64,000 nt of DNA from Ramlibacter sp. (lineage in GTDB: Bacteria > Pseudomonadota > Gammaproteobacteria > Burkholderiales > Burkholderiaceae_C): assembly GCA_013815685.1 (NCBI GenBank), contig JACDFR010000012.1, forward strand, positions 1 through 64,000. The letters are read 5' to 3'. The notes under the pieces were generated by a model. That model was not told where the DNA came from and made no database searches. It saw nothing but the letters and a program-made list of their open reading frames with translations. Shown here piece after piece: positions 32,786-42,625 of this stretch; the first letter of the stretch is position 1, and every line of letters starts with the position of its first letter. Position numbers and translations under genes: made by a program.

Positions 32786-35700
32786 TCTGGCTCCAGGTGG
32801 TTAGAAGTTGTTCGAATCGTGATGTCAGGAAAAGGACGTCGGGTTCTCTGATGGTTCGCTCCTGGTAATCGCAAAGGATGTCGTAGCAGGCGTCTTGCTT
32901 GAGGATGTTCACCTCGATCGGAAACTCGACGGCATGGCGCTTGCCGAACAGCGGCTGGGCATCGACTCCGTAACAGGACAGGTCGAATTCAGCCTCCAGG
33001 TTCACGCTCAGTACGATGGGCGGCGCCCCGGCCATGCTGCGCGGGCCGTCGAACACGGGGTAGGCGCCATGCACGGCCAGGTCCCGTAAGGCGGCGGCGG
33101 TCTGTCCCACGTATTGGGCAAGGTCTTTGGCGTCGGCGTGCTGCGGCTTGACGGCCAGCGGAAGAATGTTGCTGACCTGAACCATCTGGCGGTCGTGCTC
33201 CAGCACGGCGCGATTCGCGAAGGGAACGCCCAGGGCGCCTCGCGCGCTGAGGCCGGGGTCGTCCCACAATGCGAGTTGAAAGGCCGTCACGAGCACCGCG
33301 AAGGACGTGACGCGATGCTTCTTCGCCAATCGCGTCACCGCGGCCGCGTCGACCCGCAGCTGTACCCGCCGCGCGGGCCCGCCCGCCGGCTGGGCGGATG
33401 GAAAGGTGGCGCCGCCGTAGCACTGTGCAACCCGCTGCATCCAGAAATCATGGTCGCGCGCGAAGTTCGGCGACTGCCTGTAGCGGGCATCCGCGGCCGC
33501 GCTGCCGCCCAGGTCCTCCGAGAAAGGGCAGACCGGCGACGGCTGCCGGGCCTGGCTGAAGATGGCATCCAGCCCCAGCGCGAACGAATAGCCGTCGCAC
33601 ACCGCGTGGTTGGCCACGAGAATCAGCAGCGCCGCGGATTTACCCAAGCGCACGAGCTTGGCGCGCAATTGAGCGCTGTCTCCCGGGCGGAACGGCTGGC
33701 CCAGCTCCGCGTCGACCATGCGGCCCGCCAGCTCTTCCAGCGCTCGCCCCGGCTCGGGTTCCACCACCCGGGCAGCAACAAACCGCTGATCCGACGCGCA
33801 CCAGTGCTGGTGCGCGGCATCGTAATGGGCATTGATCCCGGCACATCCGCCCAGCACGGTTTCGACCGAGGCTGCCAGGCGGGCGACCTGGGTCTCGTCG
33901 ACTCCGCGCATGAGCACGCCGCCCCCGATGTTCAGCGCCAGCGGCGCGCTGGCCCAAAGCCCGGTGAAGCGCCGCGCCCAGACGGCCACCGGCCGGCCGG
34001 AGGCCGCCTGCGGCTTGTCGTCGAAGAATCCCCCCGCCTGAAGTTTGCGGATCGCGTTGCCCGTGGCCTGGAGGATGAACTCGATGTCGTCGTCGGTATG
34101 GGCCGTGCTGAGGAAGCAGTTACGGCCTTCCCAGATGAACACGCCTTCCATCATCAGGTGGTTGAAGAACATGTCGATGTTCTTGCGCGAGACGTACCGG
34201 AACAGCGATCCGAAGCATTCGACCCGGATTGCGATACCAGCCTCGTCGAACAGCTTGTTGCTGTCCAGGGCCAGCTTTTGCGTCCTGGCGTTGAGCGCCG
34301 GATAAAGCGCCGACTTCTCGCTGCGAATCTTCTCCAGCACGGCGACAGCAGCGGCCATCGCCAGCGGGTGCTTGGTGAACGTGCCGGCGAAGAAGATCTG
34401 CTCGGCGGCCGGGAAGCTGTCGTCACCGTACTGCCAGTATCCGCCGTCGATGCGGTCCAGGAGCGCGGCGCCGCCGACCACCATGCCGATCGGCATGCCG
34501 CCGCCGGCGATCTTGCCGTAAGTGGCGAGGTCCGCACGGATGCCGAAGTGCTCCTGTGCTCCGCCGGCGGCCACCCGGAAGCCGGTGATGACTTCGTCCC
34601 AGAGGAAGACCACGCCATGGTCGCGGGTGATTTCCCGAAGCCTTGCGAGAAACTCGCGCGGCTGCAGCCAGGGCCGGCGGCTTTGCACCGGCTCGACCAC
34701 CACGGCGGCCAGCTCCGGCCCCAGTTTCTCCACGAGCTCCAGCGCATGCGGGTCGCCGTAGTCCAGCACAATGGTCTCCGCGATGGCCCCCGGCGTGACG
34801 CCGGCGCTGACGGGGACCGAGCCGGGCGCGCCGGCTTGCGCGGCATCCGGCCGGGCCAGGAAGCTGTCGAAGGTTCCGTGGTAGGACTCGCGGAAGATCA
34901 CGATCTTCGTGCGGCCGGTATGCGCCCGCGCGATGCGCAGGGCCGTCATGGTCGCCTCGGTTCCGGAGTTGCAGAATACGACGCGCTCGTGGCCGGTCAG
35001 CTCGCAGATCAGGTCCGCGACCCGTCCGGCAAGCGGAGATTGAGGCCCTATCGGAAAGCCTGTCTGGGCCTGGGCGATGATCGGGTCGCGAATGAAAGCG
35101 GGGTTGTGCCCGAACAAGTGAACGCCGAAGCCCATGGTTATATCGACGAAACGGTTGCCGTCGACGTCCCATATCGATGCGCTCTCCGCCCGCTCGGCGA
35201 CGATGGGGAACAGGATCTCCTTGGTGTTCGGCTTGAAGCCGGCCGATACGCGGTTGTCGGCCAGGGATTTACGCGCCTGCTGGGTCAGCCGTTTGGAGCC
35301 CGCGTGCTTGCGCGCATACGCCTGCACGAAAGATTCGAGATAGCGGCTCTGCGTCTCAGTCAGCCCGCCGCGCCCCGCCCGCGCACGGGAGGCGAATACA
35401 TTGAACCGATCCGTCGCCGCGCCGTCATCCGGCGCCGCCTTGGCTTGCGGCCGCGGCGCGGGAACCCCAGGCGCGCCAACCTTGATTGCGGCGGAAGGCG
35501 GTGCCCTCTCGGTGCTTCGCTGGCTCAACCTGTCGAGCATCTGGAGCTGGCGGTCCATCAGCGCCACATGGGATGCCAGCAGGCTGCGGACCCACTCGTT
35601 CTCGTTGGCGGACGGGCCGGCGGGTACCGAAGCCTCAGGCCCCGCCGGCGCCTCGCCCAGGCGCTCGGCGTTCGCGGCCGGGTGCAGCGGGCGCGCCACG

Positions 35701-35996
35701 GCCGCCGCTTTCGATGGGTCATGGACCTCGCGGCTCACCGTGCCCAGGACGTACTCCACCACATCGCCGAGCGTGGCGAAGTCCTGGTAGAACTGGCTCA
35801 TCGCCACCGAGACGCCCAGGTCGTCCTGCAGGAAGTCGATGCACTTCATCAGTGCGAGCGAATCGGCTCCCATGTCCAGCAGCGAGTCGTCAAGTTGCAC
35901 CAGTTCGCCGTCGGGCAGGCCGAGGATGCGGGAGAAGTTCTGGACGATCATCGACGCGATGGGGTCCCGGTTTCGTTGCGCGCTGACGATGCTCAT
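32775..35996 (-). CDS. ACP-aminotransferase-condensation protein (completes polyketide module 2)
   Basis: This is a 1073-residue multidomain protein. An ACP carries Ser46 in DMGADSLALMK. A linker with a heptad helix (SHVALMDRQLQMLDRLSQ, 142-159) follows. A glutamate-1-semialdehyde-type aminotransferase spans about 215-650, with WDEVITGF (Asp467) and the PLP lysine in YGKIAGGGMPIG (Lys495). A condensation domain spans about 665-1070, with the active-site motif NHAVCDG (His797, Asp801) instead of HHxxxDG. The ACP-AMT-C order is that of mycosubtilin/iturin synthetases, where AMT makes a beta-amino fatty acyl chain. No adenylation or peptidyl-carrier domain follows, so the acceptor amine is probably free or on another protein. 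ATGA overlap with the PKS. Confidence 0.92.
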   Translation of the reverse strand: MSIVSAQRNRDPIASMIVQNFSRILGLPDGELVQLDDSLLDMGADSLALMKCIDFLQDDLGVSVAMSQFYQDFATLGDVVEYVLGTVSREVHDPSKAAAVARPLHPAANAERLGEAPAGPEASVPAGPSANENEWVRSLLASHVALMDRQLQMLDRLSQRSTERAPPSAAIKVGAPGVPAPRPQAKAAPDDGAATDRFNVFASRARAGRGGLTETQSRYLESFVQAYARKHAGSKRLTQQARKSLADNRVSAGFKPNTKEILFPIVAERAESASIWDVDGNRFVDITMGFGVHLFGHNPAFIRDPIIAQAQTGFPIGPQSPLAGRVADLICELTGHERVVFCNSGTEATMTALRIARAHTGRTKIVIFRESYHGTFDSFLARPDAAQAGAPGSVPVSAGVTPGAIAETIVLDYGDPHALELVEKLGPELAAVVVEPVQSRRPWLQPREFLARLREITRDHGVVFLWDEVITGFRVAAGGAQEHFGIRADLATYGKIAGGGMPIGMVVGGAALLDRIDGGYWQYGDDSFPAAEQIFFAGTFTKHPLAMAAAVAVLEKIRSEKSALYPALNARTQKLALDSNKLFDEAGIAIRVECFGSLFRYVSRKNIDMFFNHLMMEGVFIWEGRNCFLSTAHTDDDIEFILQATGNAIRKLQAGGFFDDKPQAASGRPVAVWARRFTGLWASAPLALNIGGGVLMRGVDETQVARLAASVETVLGGCAGINAHYDAAHQHWCASDQRFVAARVVEPEPGRALEELAGRMVDAELGQPFRPGDSAQLRAKLVRLGKSAALLILVANHAVCDGYSFALGLDAIFSQARQPSPVCPFSEDLGGSAAADARYRQSPNFARDHDFWMQRVAQCYGGATFPSAQPAGGPARRVQLRVDAAAVTRLAKKHRVTSFAVLVTAFQLALWDDPGLSARGALGVPFANRAVLEHDRQMVQVSNILPLAVKPQHADAKDLAQYVGQTAAALRDLAVHGAYPVFDGPRSMAGAPPIVLSVNLEAEFDLSCYGVDAQPLFGKRHAVEFPIEVNILKQDACYDILCDYQERTIREPDVLFLTSRFEQLLTTWSQNAS

Positions 35997-38900
35997 GAAA
36001 GATGGGTCTCCAGGATTGAAAGTTGGTCGTGCATCAGGCTAGCCTGCGTGTGCAGGATGGCCTGCAGATCGCGGATGCCCGGCGGGTGCGCAGGGGCTCG
36101 CGGCGATGAGGCGGCCGCGGGCTTCGGCCAGAAAGCCGTCTTGTCCATGGGGTAGCGAAATCCGGTGGAATGCGGTGTTCTTGTGCCGCCGCCAACGCGG
36201 CGCCAGTCGACATCGAATCCGAGCGTGAAAAGCCCGCCGACAGCTTCCAGCCAGCGTCGCGGGCTCGAGGTGGCTTCGAGCAGGTCGATGGCATCCGGCC
36301 GTGCGGCCGCCAGGCCAAACCCCAGCAGTGCCGAGGCACGTTGGGCCGGCGCCGCCGGCCGCGCGGCCTGGCGCTGCCCCATCAGATACTCGCCCAAAGG
36401 CATCCGGCCCAGGGCCGCGGCCCGCAGCGCATCCTCGTCTTCCGCCGCGATGAGCTCCACGTCCAGGCCGGCGCGGCTGATCGCGCGCAGCCATGCGTAT
36501 TGCAGGATGCGGCGCCGGCCGGATTCTGGCGACGCCGGCGCCTGGTCCAGGATCTGCCCGGCCTCGGCCAACGCCTCGCCATAGGCCGGGAGCGCCGGTA
36601 TTTCGCGCGGCATCCCGGCCACGGTGCATACGGCCTCGAAGTCCAACGCGAGGCCAGGCGTATTGGCGCTTTGGGCATCGGCAGGTCCCGGTGCGCACGC
36701 CAGCAAAGCTCGCAATTCGCTCGCGGATCCGGCCACCAGGGCTGCCCTGTAGCGCATGGGCTCGCATTGCCACTGCGCGCTCTCGCAGGCGGCGCGCAGC
36801 CGGTCGCTATCGCTGAGTTCGCGGTAGCCGCGCAGCAGGGCATCGAACGAGTTTCGGGAGTGGGCGGCAATCGGCAGCAACCAGGGACCCGCGGCCTTGC
36901 CGGGCGTGCCGGCCGCCGGCGGCTCCTCGACCACGAAATGCGCGTTGGTGCCGCTGAAGCCGAACGAGCTGATCGCCGCCCGTCGCGGCCTGCCCTCGGC
37001 TTCGCGCGGCCACGCGACAGGCGCGGACGGCACGACGAGCGATTCGCATTGCAGGCTGCCGATGTGCGGATTCAGCTTCCGGTAGTGCAGGTTGGAGGGA
37101 ATTTTTTCGTGGAGCAGCGCCAACACCACCTTGAGCATGCCGGCGGCTCCTGACGCGGATTCCAGATGGCCGATGTTGGATTTGACCGCGCCGACGATCA
37201 GGGAGCGCCCCGGGTTGCCGTAGACGCTGTCGAGGGAACGCAGTTCGATCGGGTCGCCCAGCGAAGTGCCGGTGCCGTGGGCCTCGACCCAATCGATGTC
37301 GGCGGGAGCCAGCCCAGCGTCCGCGAGCGCGCGTTCCATGACATCGACCTGGGCCGGCCCGTGCGGGGCTGTGAGGCTGGCGCTCCGGCCATCCTGGTTC
37401 ACAGCCGAGCCCTTCAGGACTGCCAGGACCGCGTCACCGTCCCGCTGCGCCTGGGCCAGGGGTTTCAGAAGGAAGATCACGCCGCCTTCACCGCGCACAT
37501 AACCGTCGGCGCCGGCATCGAAAGCCGCGCATCGCCACTGCGGGGACAGCATCTTGGCCTGCGAGAGCGCGGCGAATGTCTCGCGGCTGATCAGCGTGTT
37601 GGTGCCACCCGCCAGGGCCATTTCGCATTCGCCGGCCCGCAGCGCCGACACGGCCTGGTGCAGCGCAACCAGCGACGACGAGCACGCGGTATCGAGCGCC
37701 ACGGCCGGGCCGCGAAGTCCGAAGTGAAACGCGATTCGCCCCGGGATTGCATTGAGGGAATTGCCCGACGCCTCGTATTCGACCGGCCCGCTGCTGCTGC
37801 CTGCGAGCAGGTGCCGATACTCGTTGGCGCCAACGCCCAGGTAGGTTCCGACGCGCGCTCCGCGCACGTCCGCGCGGCGGTAGCCGGCGCCTTCGAAACA
37901 GCGCCAGGCGAGCTCCAGGGCCATTCTTTGCTGGGGATCCATCGAGTAGGCCTCCGCGGGCATCACCCCGAACAGCCGGGCGTCGAACTTCTCGATGTCG
38001 TCGACGAAAGCAGCCCCGAAACGCGCCGCGTGGCCGGGCTCATCCGCACCCGGGTAGAGGGAGGAATTCCAGCGATCGGCAGAATTCACCACGGGATTCG
38101 CCTTGTCCACCAGCAGTTGCCAGAAGCGATCGGCCGAGTCGCTGCCCCCCGGCAGGCGGCAGCCAAGACCGATGACGGCGATGTCCCTGTCGGCCGCCCG
38201 TGCCACGGCGGCGCCGGGCTTCGCGCCAACGTGGGCGTCCTGTTCGAGCGCCAGGGCCCGCGCCAGGTATCGCTCGATCTCGCCCAGCGTCGGATAGTCG
38301 AACACCAGCGTCGCGGAAATTTCCAGGCCGGTGTGGATTTCGATCACTCTCTTGAGCTCGATGGCCCGGAGGGAATCGATGCCCAGCGCGTGCAGGGGCT
38401 CATCCGCGGGAATCTCCCCGGCCGGGATGTTCAGCATCGCGGCGAGCCCGGCGCGAACCCGGTCGCGCCAGTCGCTGGCCGCATGCGCAGGCGCGCTGGA
38501 GCGGGGCCGGACCGTGGGGGACGCCCCGTCCCACAACCGTCGGAACAGACCCTCCTGCCCGGCGCCCGCATAAAGGCCTGCCAGCCGGCTCCAGTCGACC
38601 GTGCAGACCACGGCCTGGCCCGGACGGCCTGTGGCGAGCACCGAAAACAGGGCGTCCACGGCCGCGGCCGGCTCCAGCGTTTCGATGCCCGCGCCGCGCA
38701 TGCCGCGCGCTGCGTCCGCATCGACCATGGCGCTTCCGCGCCAGGGCCCCCAGTTGATGGCAATCCGCTTGCAGCCCGCACCGGCCGCCTCCTGCGCCCA
38801 GGCGTCGAGATAGCGGTTGCCTGCCGCGTACGCCGGCAGTCCCCTGACGCCCCACAGCGAAGACACGGACGAAAAGGCCACCATGAACTCGGGCTCCAGC

Positions 38901-41900
38901 GGCGCGCCCAGGGTAGACAGCCAGTGGGTGCCGATGACCTTCGCCGCCAGGACCTGCTCCCATTGCTCGAGCCCATCCGCCTGGCCCGCAACTTCCGACA
39001 GGACACCAGCCGCATGGAAAATACCGCCCAGGCGGCGCCCCCGCCGGCCGACGTTCGCGAACAGCCGTTCGACGTCGCTCCTGACCGAGACGTCGCAGTT
39101 TTCCAGGACGACCTGAAGTTCGTGGCCGACTCCCGCGGGCTGGCCCAGATCCGGGACTGCCGCGGTCTCGGCATTGCGGCTGGCCAGAACCACGTGGCGG
39201 GCACCCCGATGTACGAGCCCGCGCGCCACATGGAGACCGACGCTGCCGGTCCCGCCTGTCACGATGTACGCGCGCCCAGGATCGGGCTTGAAGGAATCAG
39301 GCAAAGTCGCGCCCTTTTGCAAGAGCACGGGCTCGCGAAGCATTTTCCCGGTGAGGCGGAACTCCCCTCCCCGCCCGGCTTGGGCTACTGCAGCCAGCAA
39401 CGGGCCCGCTTCGTCCAGGGCACTCTCCAGCTGAACGGCCTTGAGATGCACGCCGGGAAATTCGAGCGCCGCGGATTTCATGGCGCCCAGCAAGGGCGCG
39501 GCCTGCAGGCGGCTGGCTTCCCCATCGACAGGCAGGACCAGGGTGATGCTGCGCAGCGGCACCTTGAGCGACGCCAGTTCTCGCACGAACTCGACGTAGT
39601 TCCGCGCACCCGCCACGCACGCCATCCACCCGTCCGCCCAGTTCGAAAAAGCGTCCTGGAACACCACGGCATGCACCACGGGCCCATCGCGCGCCTGCCC
39701 GCTCGCCACGCCCTGCTCCAGGACGCGCGCCGGTGATGCGCCGCCCGGCGCGAGCAGCACCGCGCTTGTTCCCGCTGCGCGCAGCAACGACATGGCGGCC
39801 TGGTGTGAACCGAGGCACAGGAGGAGACCCTCCGCACCCGCGAGCCCGGCGGGGTCCACCGTCTCCCAGCTCACGTCGAATATCCCGATTTCGGCCGGCC
39901 GTGATGGTGCCGGCGCATCGGACTCGGGCGCTGGCCCAGGCACTTCGGGACTTCCCGCGTAGGCAGCCGCATCGAAGACGACATCTTCATCGAAGGGATA
40001 GAGCGGCAAATCCCGCGACAGTGCAGCGGGATAAAGCCCCCGCCAATTGACGTCGATGCCCGCCTCGTAGCACGCAGCCAGTCCCTGGAGAAATGCGGCG
40101 CAGTCGGGTTCACCGGGCAGGGCCGACAGCGCCACCGCGCGCCGTTCCTTGGCCGCGCGCGACGCCAGGCCGCTCAGAATCCCGCCGACACCCACCTCCA
40201 ACAGGAGACCTGCCTGAAGCACGCGCGCATCCGAGGCCGCTTCGTGGAACCTCACGGGCGAAGTGATCTGCCGATACCAGTAGTCGGCGTCGAATGCCGG
40301 CGCGGGCCCGGCGCCGCCGCCGAGGCTATCGACGATGGGAATGCGGGCCGGGTGGAAGGTTTCGCCGGCAAGCGCCTGTTTGAACCGCAGCGCGCAGTCT
40401 TCCATCCACTCGCAATGAAACGCACGATCGCCTTTGAGCTTCACGAACTGCAGCTGGTGGCGCTTCAGCAAGTCAGCCAGCGGCGTCACGGCCCAGGGCC
40501 GCACGGCCAGCACAATTTCGGCGGCGCCGTTGTAGACAGCGATCCGGGCGTCCTGGGCCAACGACGCCAGGATCGGCCGGACCTGATCGGGAGTCGCCCG
40601 CAAGGCCACCATCGAGCCTTCGGCCGCATGGTCCTGCATCAGCCGGCCCCGCGCGAACACCATGCGCAGGCCCTGGTTGAAGTCGAAAACACCCGCTACA
40701 TGCGCGGCCGCGAACTCACCGATACTGTGGCCGACCACCACGGCGGGCGCAACGCCGAGCGATAGCCAGAGCCGGGCGAGCGCTACCTGCATCACGTACA
40801 GCGCGGGCTGGGTGTGGTCAGTCCGGTCGAGTCGTGCGGTGTGGGCGCCCCACAGCAGATCGCCCGCCGAGATCCCGAGCCGTTCGCGAAACTGCGCCTC
40901 GGCACTGTCGATCACCTCGGCAAAAACAGGAAAGCGCCGATAGAGGCCGCGGCCCGTGCCTGCATGCTGTGAACCTTGGCCGGCGAAGAGAAATGCCGCC
41001 TTCACCGCACGACGCCGCTCCCGCGCTGCGGGGGGCGGCTTCGCGGTGCCGGGCGCGGCCAGGGCATCGAGCAGCCGGGCGGCGGTCGCGCCGACGTAGG
41101 CGCGGCGCAAGGGATGGGCCTCCGGCTGCAGGGCTGTCGACGCGCACCAGCCGGCCGCGTCGTCCAGCCCTCCCGAAAGCGCACGCCGATGGGCCTCGCG
41201 CAAACGGTCGAGCGCGCCAGGCGACCGGGCGGAAATCGGCAGGACCAGCGGCATGTCCGTCGGCACCGGCGCTTCGGGTTGCGCAGCCGGCTGGTCCGGC
41301 GCGGGCGAGACGATCACGTGGCAATTGGTCCCGCCGTAACTGAAGGCGCTCACCCCGCACGATGACGGGATGAAACTGCCCCATGGAATTGACTCGCGGG
41401 GAATTCGCAATCTCGAGCCGTCCAGCTTGATCAACTTGTTCTGCTCGACGATGCCAGTCTGGCCGACGATGGTGCGGTGCGTCATCTGCAGAATCGACTT
41501 GATCAAGCCGGCAATGCCGGCAGCCGGCTCCAGGTGGCCAATCTGCGCTTTGACGGCCGCCACGTAACATGGCGACTCGTCGTTCACGCCAAGGATACCG
41601 TAGGTGTTCCTGAGCGCGTTGATCTCGATGGGGTCGCCCAGTCTCGTGCCAGTCCCATGGGCTTCCACATAGCCGATATCGCTGCCTTGCATGCCGGCAT
41701 TGGCCAAGGCCCTGCGAATGAGGGATTCTTGCGACAACCGATTGGGTGCCGTCAAGCCATTGGTGAGGCCGTCCTGGTTCACCGCCGTTGCGCGGATGAC
41801 TGCGTGGATGCGGTCGCCGTCCTGAAGCGCGTTCGCCAGTGGTTTCAGCACCACGACGCCGCACCCTTCCCCCCGGACATAGCCGTCGGCCCGCTCGTCG

Positions 41901-42598
41901 AAAGTCTTGCAGGCCCCGTCCGGCGCCATCATTCCCGCCTGCGAAACGGCGATGGTCGTTTCGGGCGCGAGAAGCAGGCTGACGCCCCCGGCAACTGCAA
42001 TTTCACACTGGCCCGCGCGCAGGTTCAGGCAAGCTTCATGCAATGCCACCAGCGAGGACGAGCATGCGGTGTTGATGGTCATGCACGGCCCGCGGAAATC
42101 CAGGGCATAGGCGATGCGCGCCGAGATGACGCTGGCGTTTGTCCCGGTGGGCGTGAACGCCGTGATATGGCGGCTCCGGCGCATCACCAGGTTCTCGAAG
42201 TCGTTCCCGGTCGCGCCCATGAACACACCCACATCCCGCCCCGCCAAGCGCGACGGCCGCAGGCGCGCGTCTTCCAGGGCGTGCCATGTCACCTGGAGCG
42301 CAAGCAGCTGCTGCGGGTCCATGCAACGCGCTTCAGCCAAGGGGATCGAGAAAAATCCCGGATCGTACCGGTCGTGGCCAGTGATGAAGCCGCCGCGTGA
42401 ACTGCTCAGTTTGCCGGGGGTTCCCGGGCGGTTACTGAACAAGGCGTTGGCATCCCACCGCCCGAGCGGCGTATCCACCACGGCGCTTTGGCCGCTCACC
42501 AGCAGCTGCCAGAACTCAGCGGGGTTTTCAGCGCCTGGAAAGCGGCAGTCCAGGCCGATCACGGCCACGTCCCCCGAACCGGGCCTCACGAAGGACAC
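35993..42598 (-). CDS. Type I polyketide synthase KS-AT-KR-ACP-KS with vestigial second AT
   Basis: This protein is 2201 residues long. KS1 (10-430) has Cys179 in NTACSSS, His314 and His355. AT1 (530-860) has Ser625 in GHSIGE and AFH at 726-728, which points to malonyl-CoA. KR (1105-1300) has TGGTGSVG, Lys1220, Tyr1257 and Asn1261. ACP has Ser1409. KS2 (1472-1890) has Cys1639, His1774 and His1811. Residues 1905-2160 keep the AT start and the post-AT ending (GFDVDWRRV, YPMDKTAFWP) but lack GHSxG, so this AT is dead. The C-terminal helix probably docks to the ACP-AMT-C protein. Module 1 gives a beta-hydroxyl; module 2 gives a beta-keto group for transamination. The GTG start at 42598 has no clear ribosome-binding site. 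Confidence 0.95.
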   Translation of the reverse strand: MSFVRPGSGDVAVIGLDCRFPGAENPAEFWQLLVSGQSAVVDTPLGRWDANALFSNRPGTPGKLSSSRGGFITGHDRYDPGFFSIPLAEARCMDPQQLLALQVTWHALEDARLRPSRLAGRDVGVFMGATGNDFENLVMRRSRHITAFTPTGTNASVISARIAYALDFRGPCMTINTACSSSLVALHEACLNLRAGQCEIAVAGGVSLLLAPETTIAVSQAGMMAPDGACKTFDERADGYVRGEGCGVVVLKPLANALQDGDRIHAVIRATAVNQDGLTNGLTAPNRLSQESLIRRALANAGMQGSDIGYVEAHGTGTRLGDPIEINALRNTYGILGVNDESPCYVAAVKAQIGHLEPAAGIAGLIKSILQMTHRTIVGQTGIVEQNKLIKLDGSRLRIPRESIPWGSFIPSSCGVSAFSYGGTNCHVIVSPAPDQPAAQPEAPVPTDMPLVLPISARSPGALDRLREAHRRALSGGLDDAAGWCASTALQPEAHPLRRAYVGATAARLLDALAAPGTAKPPPAARERRRAVKAAFLFAGQGSQHAGTGRGLYRRFPVFAEVIDSAEAQFRERLGISAGDLLWGAHTARLDRTDHTQPALYVMQVALARLWLSLGVAPAVVVGHSIGEFAAAHVAGVFDFNQGLRMVFARGRLMQDHAAEGSMVALRATPDQVRPILASLAQDARIAVYNGAAEIVLAVRPWAVTPLADLLKRHQLQFVKLKGDRAFHCEWMEDCALRFKQALAGETFHPARIPIVDSLGGGAGPAPAFDADYWYRQITSPVRFHEAASDARVLQAGLLLEVGVGGILSGLASRAAKERRAVALSALPGEPDCAAFLQGLAACYEAGIDVNWRGLYPAALSRDLPLYPFDEDVVFDAAAYAGSPEVPGPAPESDAPAPSRPAEIGIFDVSWETVDPAGLAGAEGLLLCLGSHQAAMSLLRAAGTSAVLLAPGGASPARVLEQGVASGQARDGPVVHAVVFQDAFSNWADGWMACVAGARNYVEFVRELASLKVPLRSITLVLPVDGEASRLQAAPLLGAMKSAALEFPGVHLKAVQLESALDEAGPLLAAVAQAGRGGEFRLTGKMLREPVLLQKGATLPDSFKPDPGRAYIVTGGTGSVGLHVARGLVHRGARHVVLASRNAETAAVPDLGQPAGVGHELQVVLENCDVSVRSDVERLFANVGRRGRRLGGIFHAAGVLSEVAGQADGLEQWEQVLAAKVIGTHWLSTLGAPLEPEFMVAFSSVSSLWGVRGLPAYAAGNRYLDAWAQEAAGAGCKRIAINWGPWRGSAMVDADAARGMRGAGIETLEPAAAVDALFSVLATGRPGQAVVCTVDWSRLAGLYAGAGQEGLFRRLWDGASPTVRPRSSAPAHAASDWRDRVRAGLAAMLNIPAGEIPADEPLHALGIDSLRAIELKRVIEIHTGLEISATLVFDYPTLGEIERYLARALALEQDAHVGAKPGAAVARAADRDIAVIGLGCRLPGGSDSADRFWQLLVDKANPVVNSADRWNSSLYPGADEPGHAARFGAAFVDDIEKFDARLFGVMPAEAYSMDPQQRMALELAWRCFEGAGYRRADVRGARVGTYLGVGANEYRHLLAGSSSGPVEYEASGNSLNAIPGRIAFHFGLRGPAVALDTACSSSLVALHQAVSALRAGECEMALAGGTNTLISRETFAALSQAKMLSPQWRCAAFDAGADGYVRGEGGVIFLLKPLAQAQRDGDAVLAVLKGSAVNQDGRSASLTAPHGPAQVDVMERALADAGLAPADIDWVEAHGTGTSLGDPIELRSLDSVYGNPGRSLIVGAVKSNIGHLESASGAAGMLKVVLALLHEKIPSNLHYRKLNPHIGSLQCESLVVPSAPVAWPREAEGRPRRAAISSFGFSGTNAHFVVEEPPAAGTPGKAAGPWLLPIAAHSRNSFDALLRGYRELSDSDRLRAACESAQWQCEPMRYRAALVAGSASELRALLACAPGPADAQSANTPGLALDFEAVCTVAGMPREIPALPAYGEALAEAGQILDQAPASPESGRRRILQYAWLRAISRAGLDVELIAAEDEDALRAAALGRMPLGEYLMGQRQAARPAAPAQRASALLGFGLAAARPDAIDLLEATSSPRRWLEAVGGLFTLGFDVDWRRVGGGTRTPHSTGFRYPMDKTAFWPKPAAASSPRAPAHPPGIRDLQAILHTQASLMHDQLSILETHLS

Positions 42599-42625
42599 CT
42601 GGAAAGAAAAGTCAGGCGCGCGGCA

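Noticed and set aside
33114..39736. Very long open frames on the plus strand opposite the PKS and ACP-AMT-C genes (up to about 1000 codons).
   Set aside because: They are antisense shadows of high-GC coding sequence, rich in Arg, His and Gly with no recognisable domains, while the opposite strand has complete catalytic motifs.
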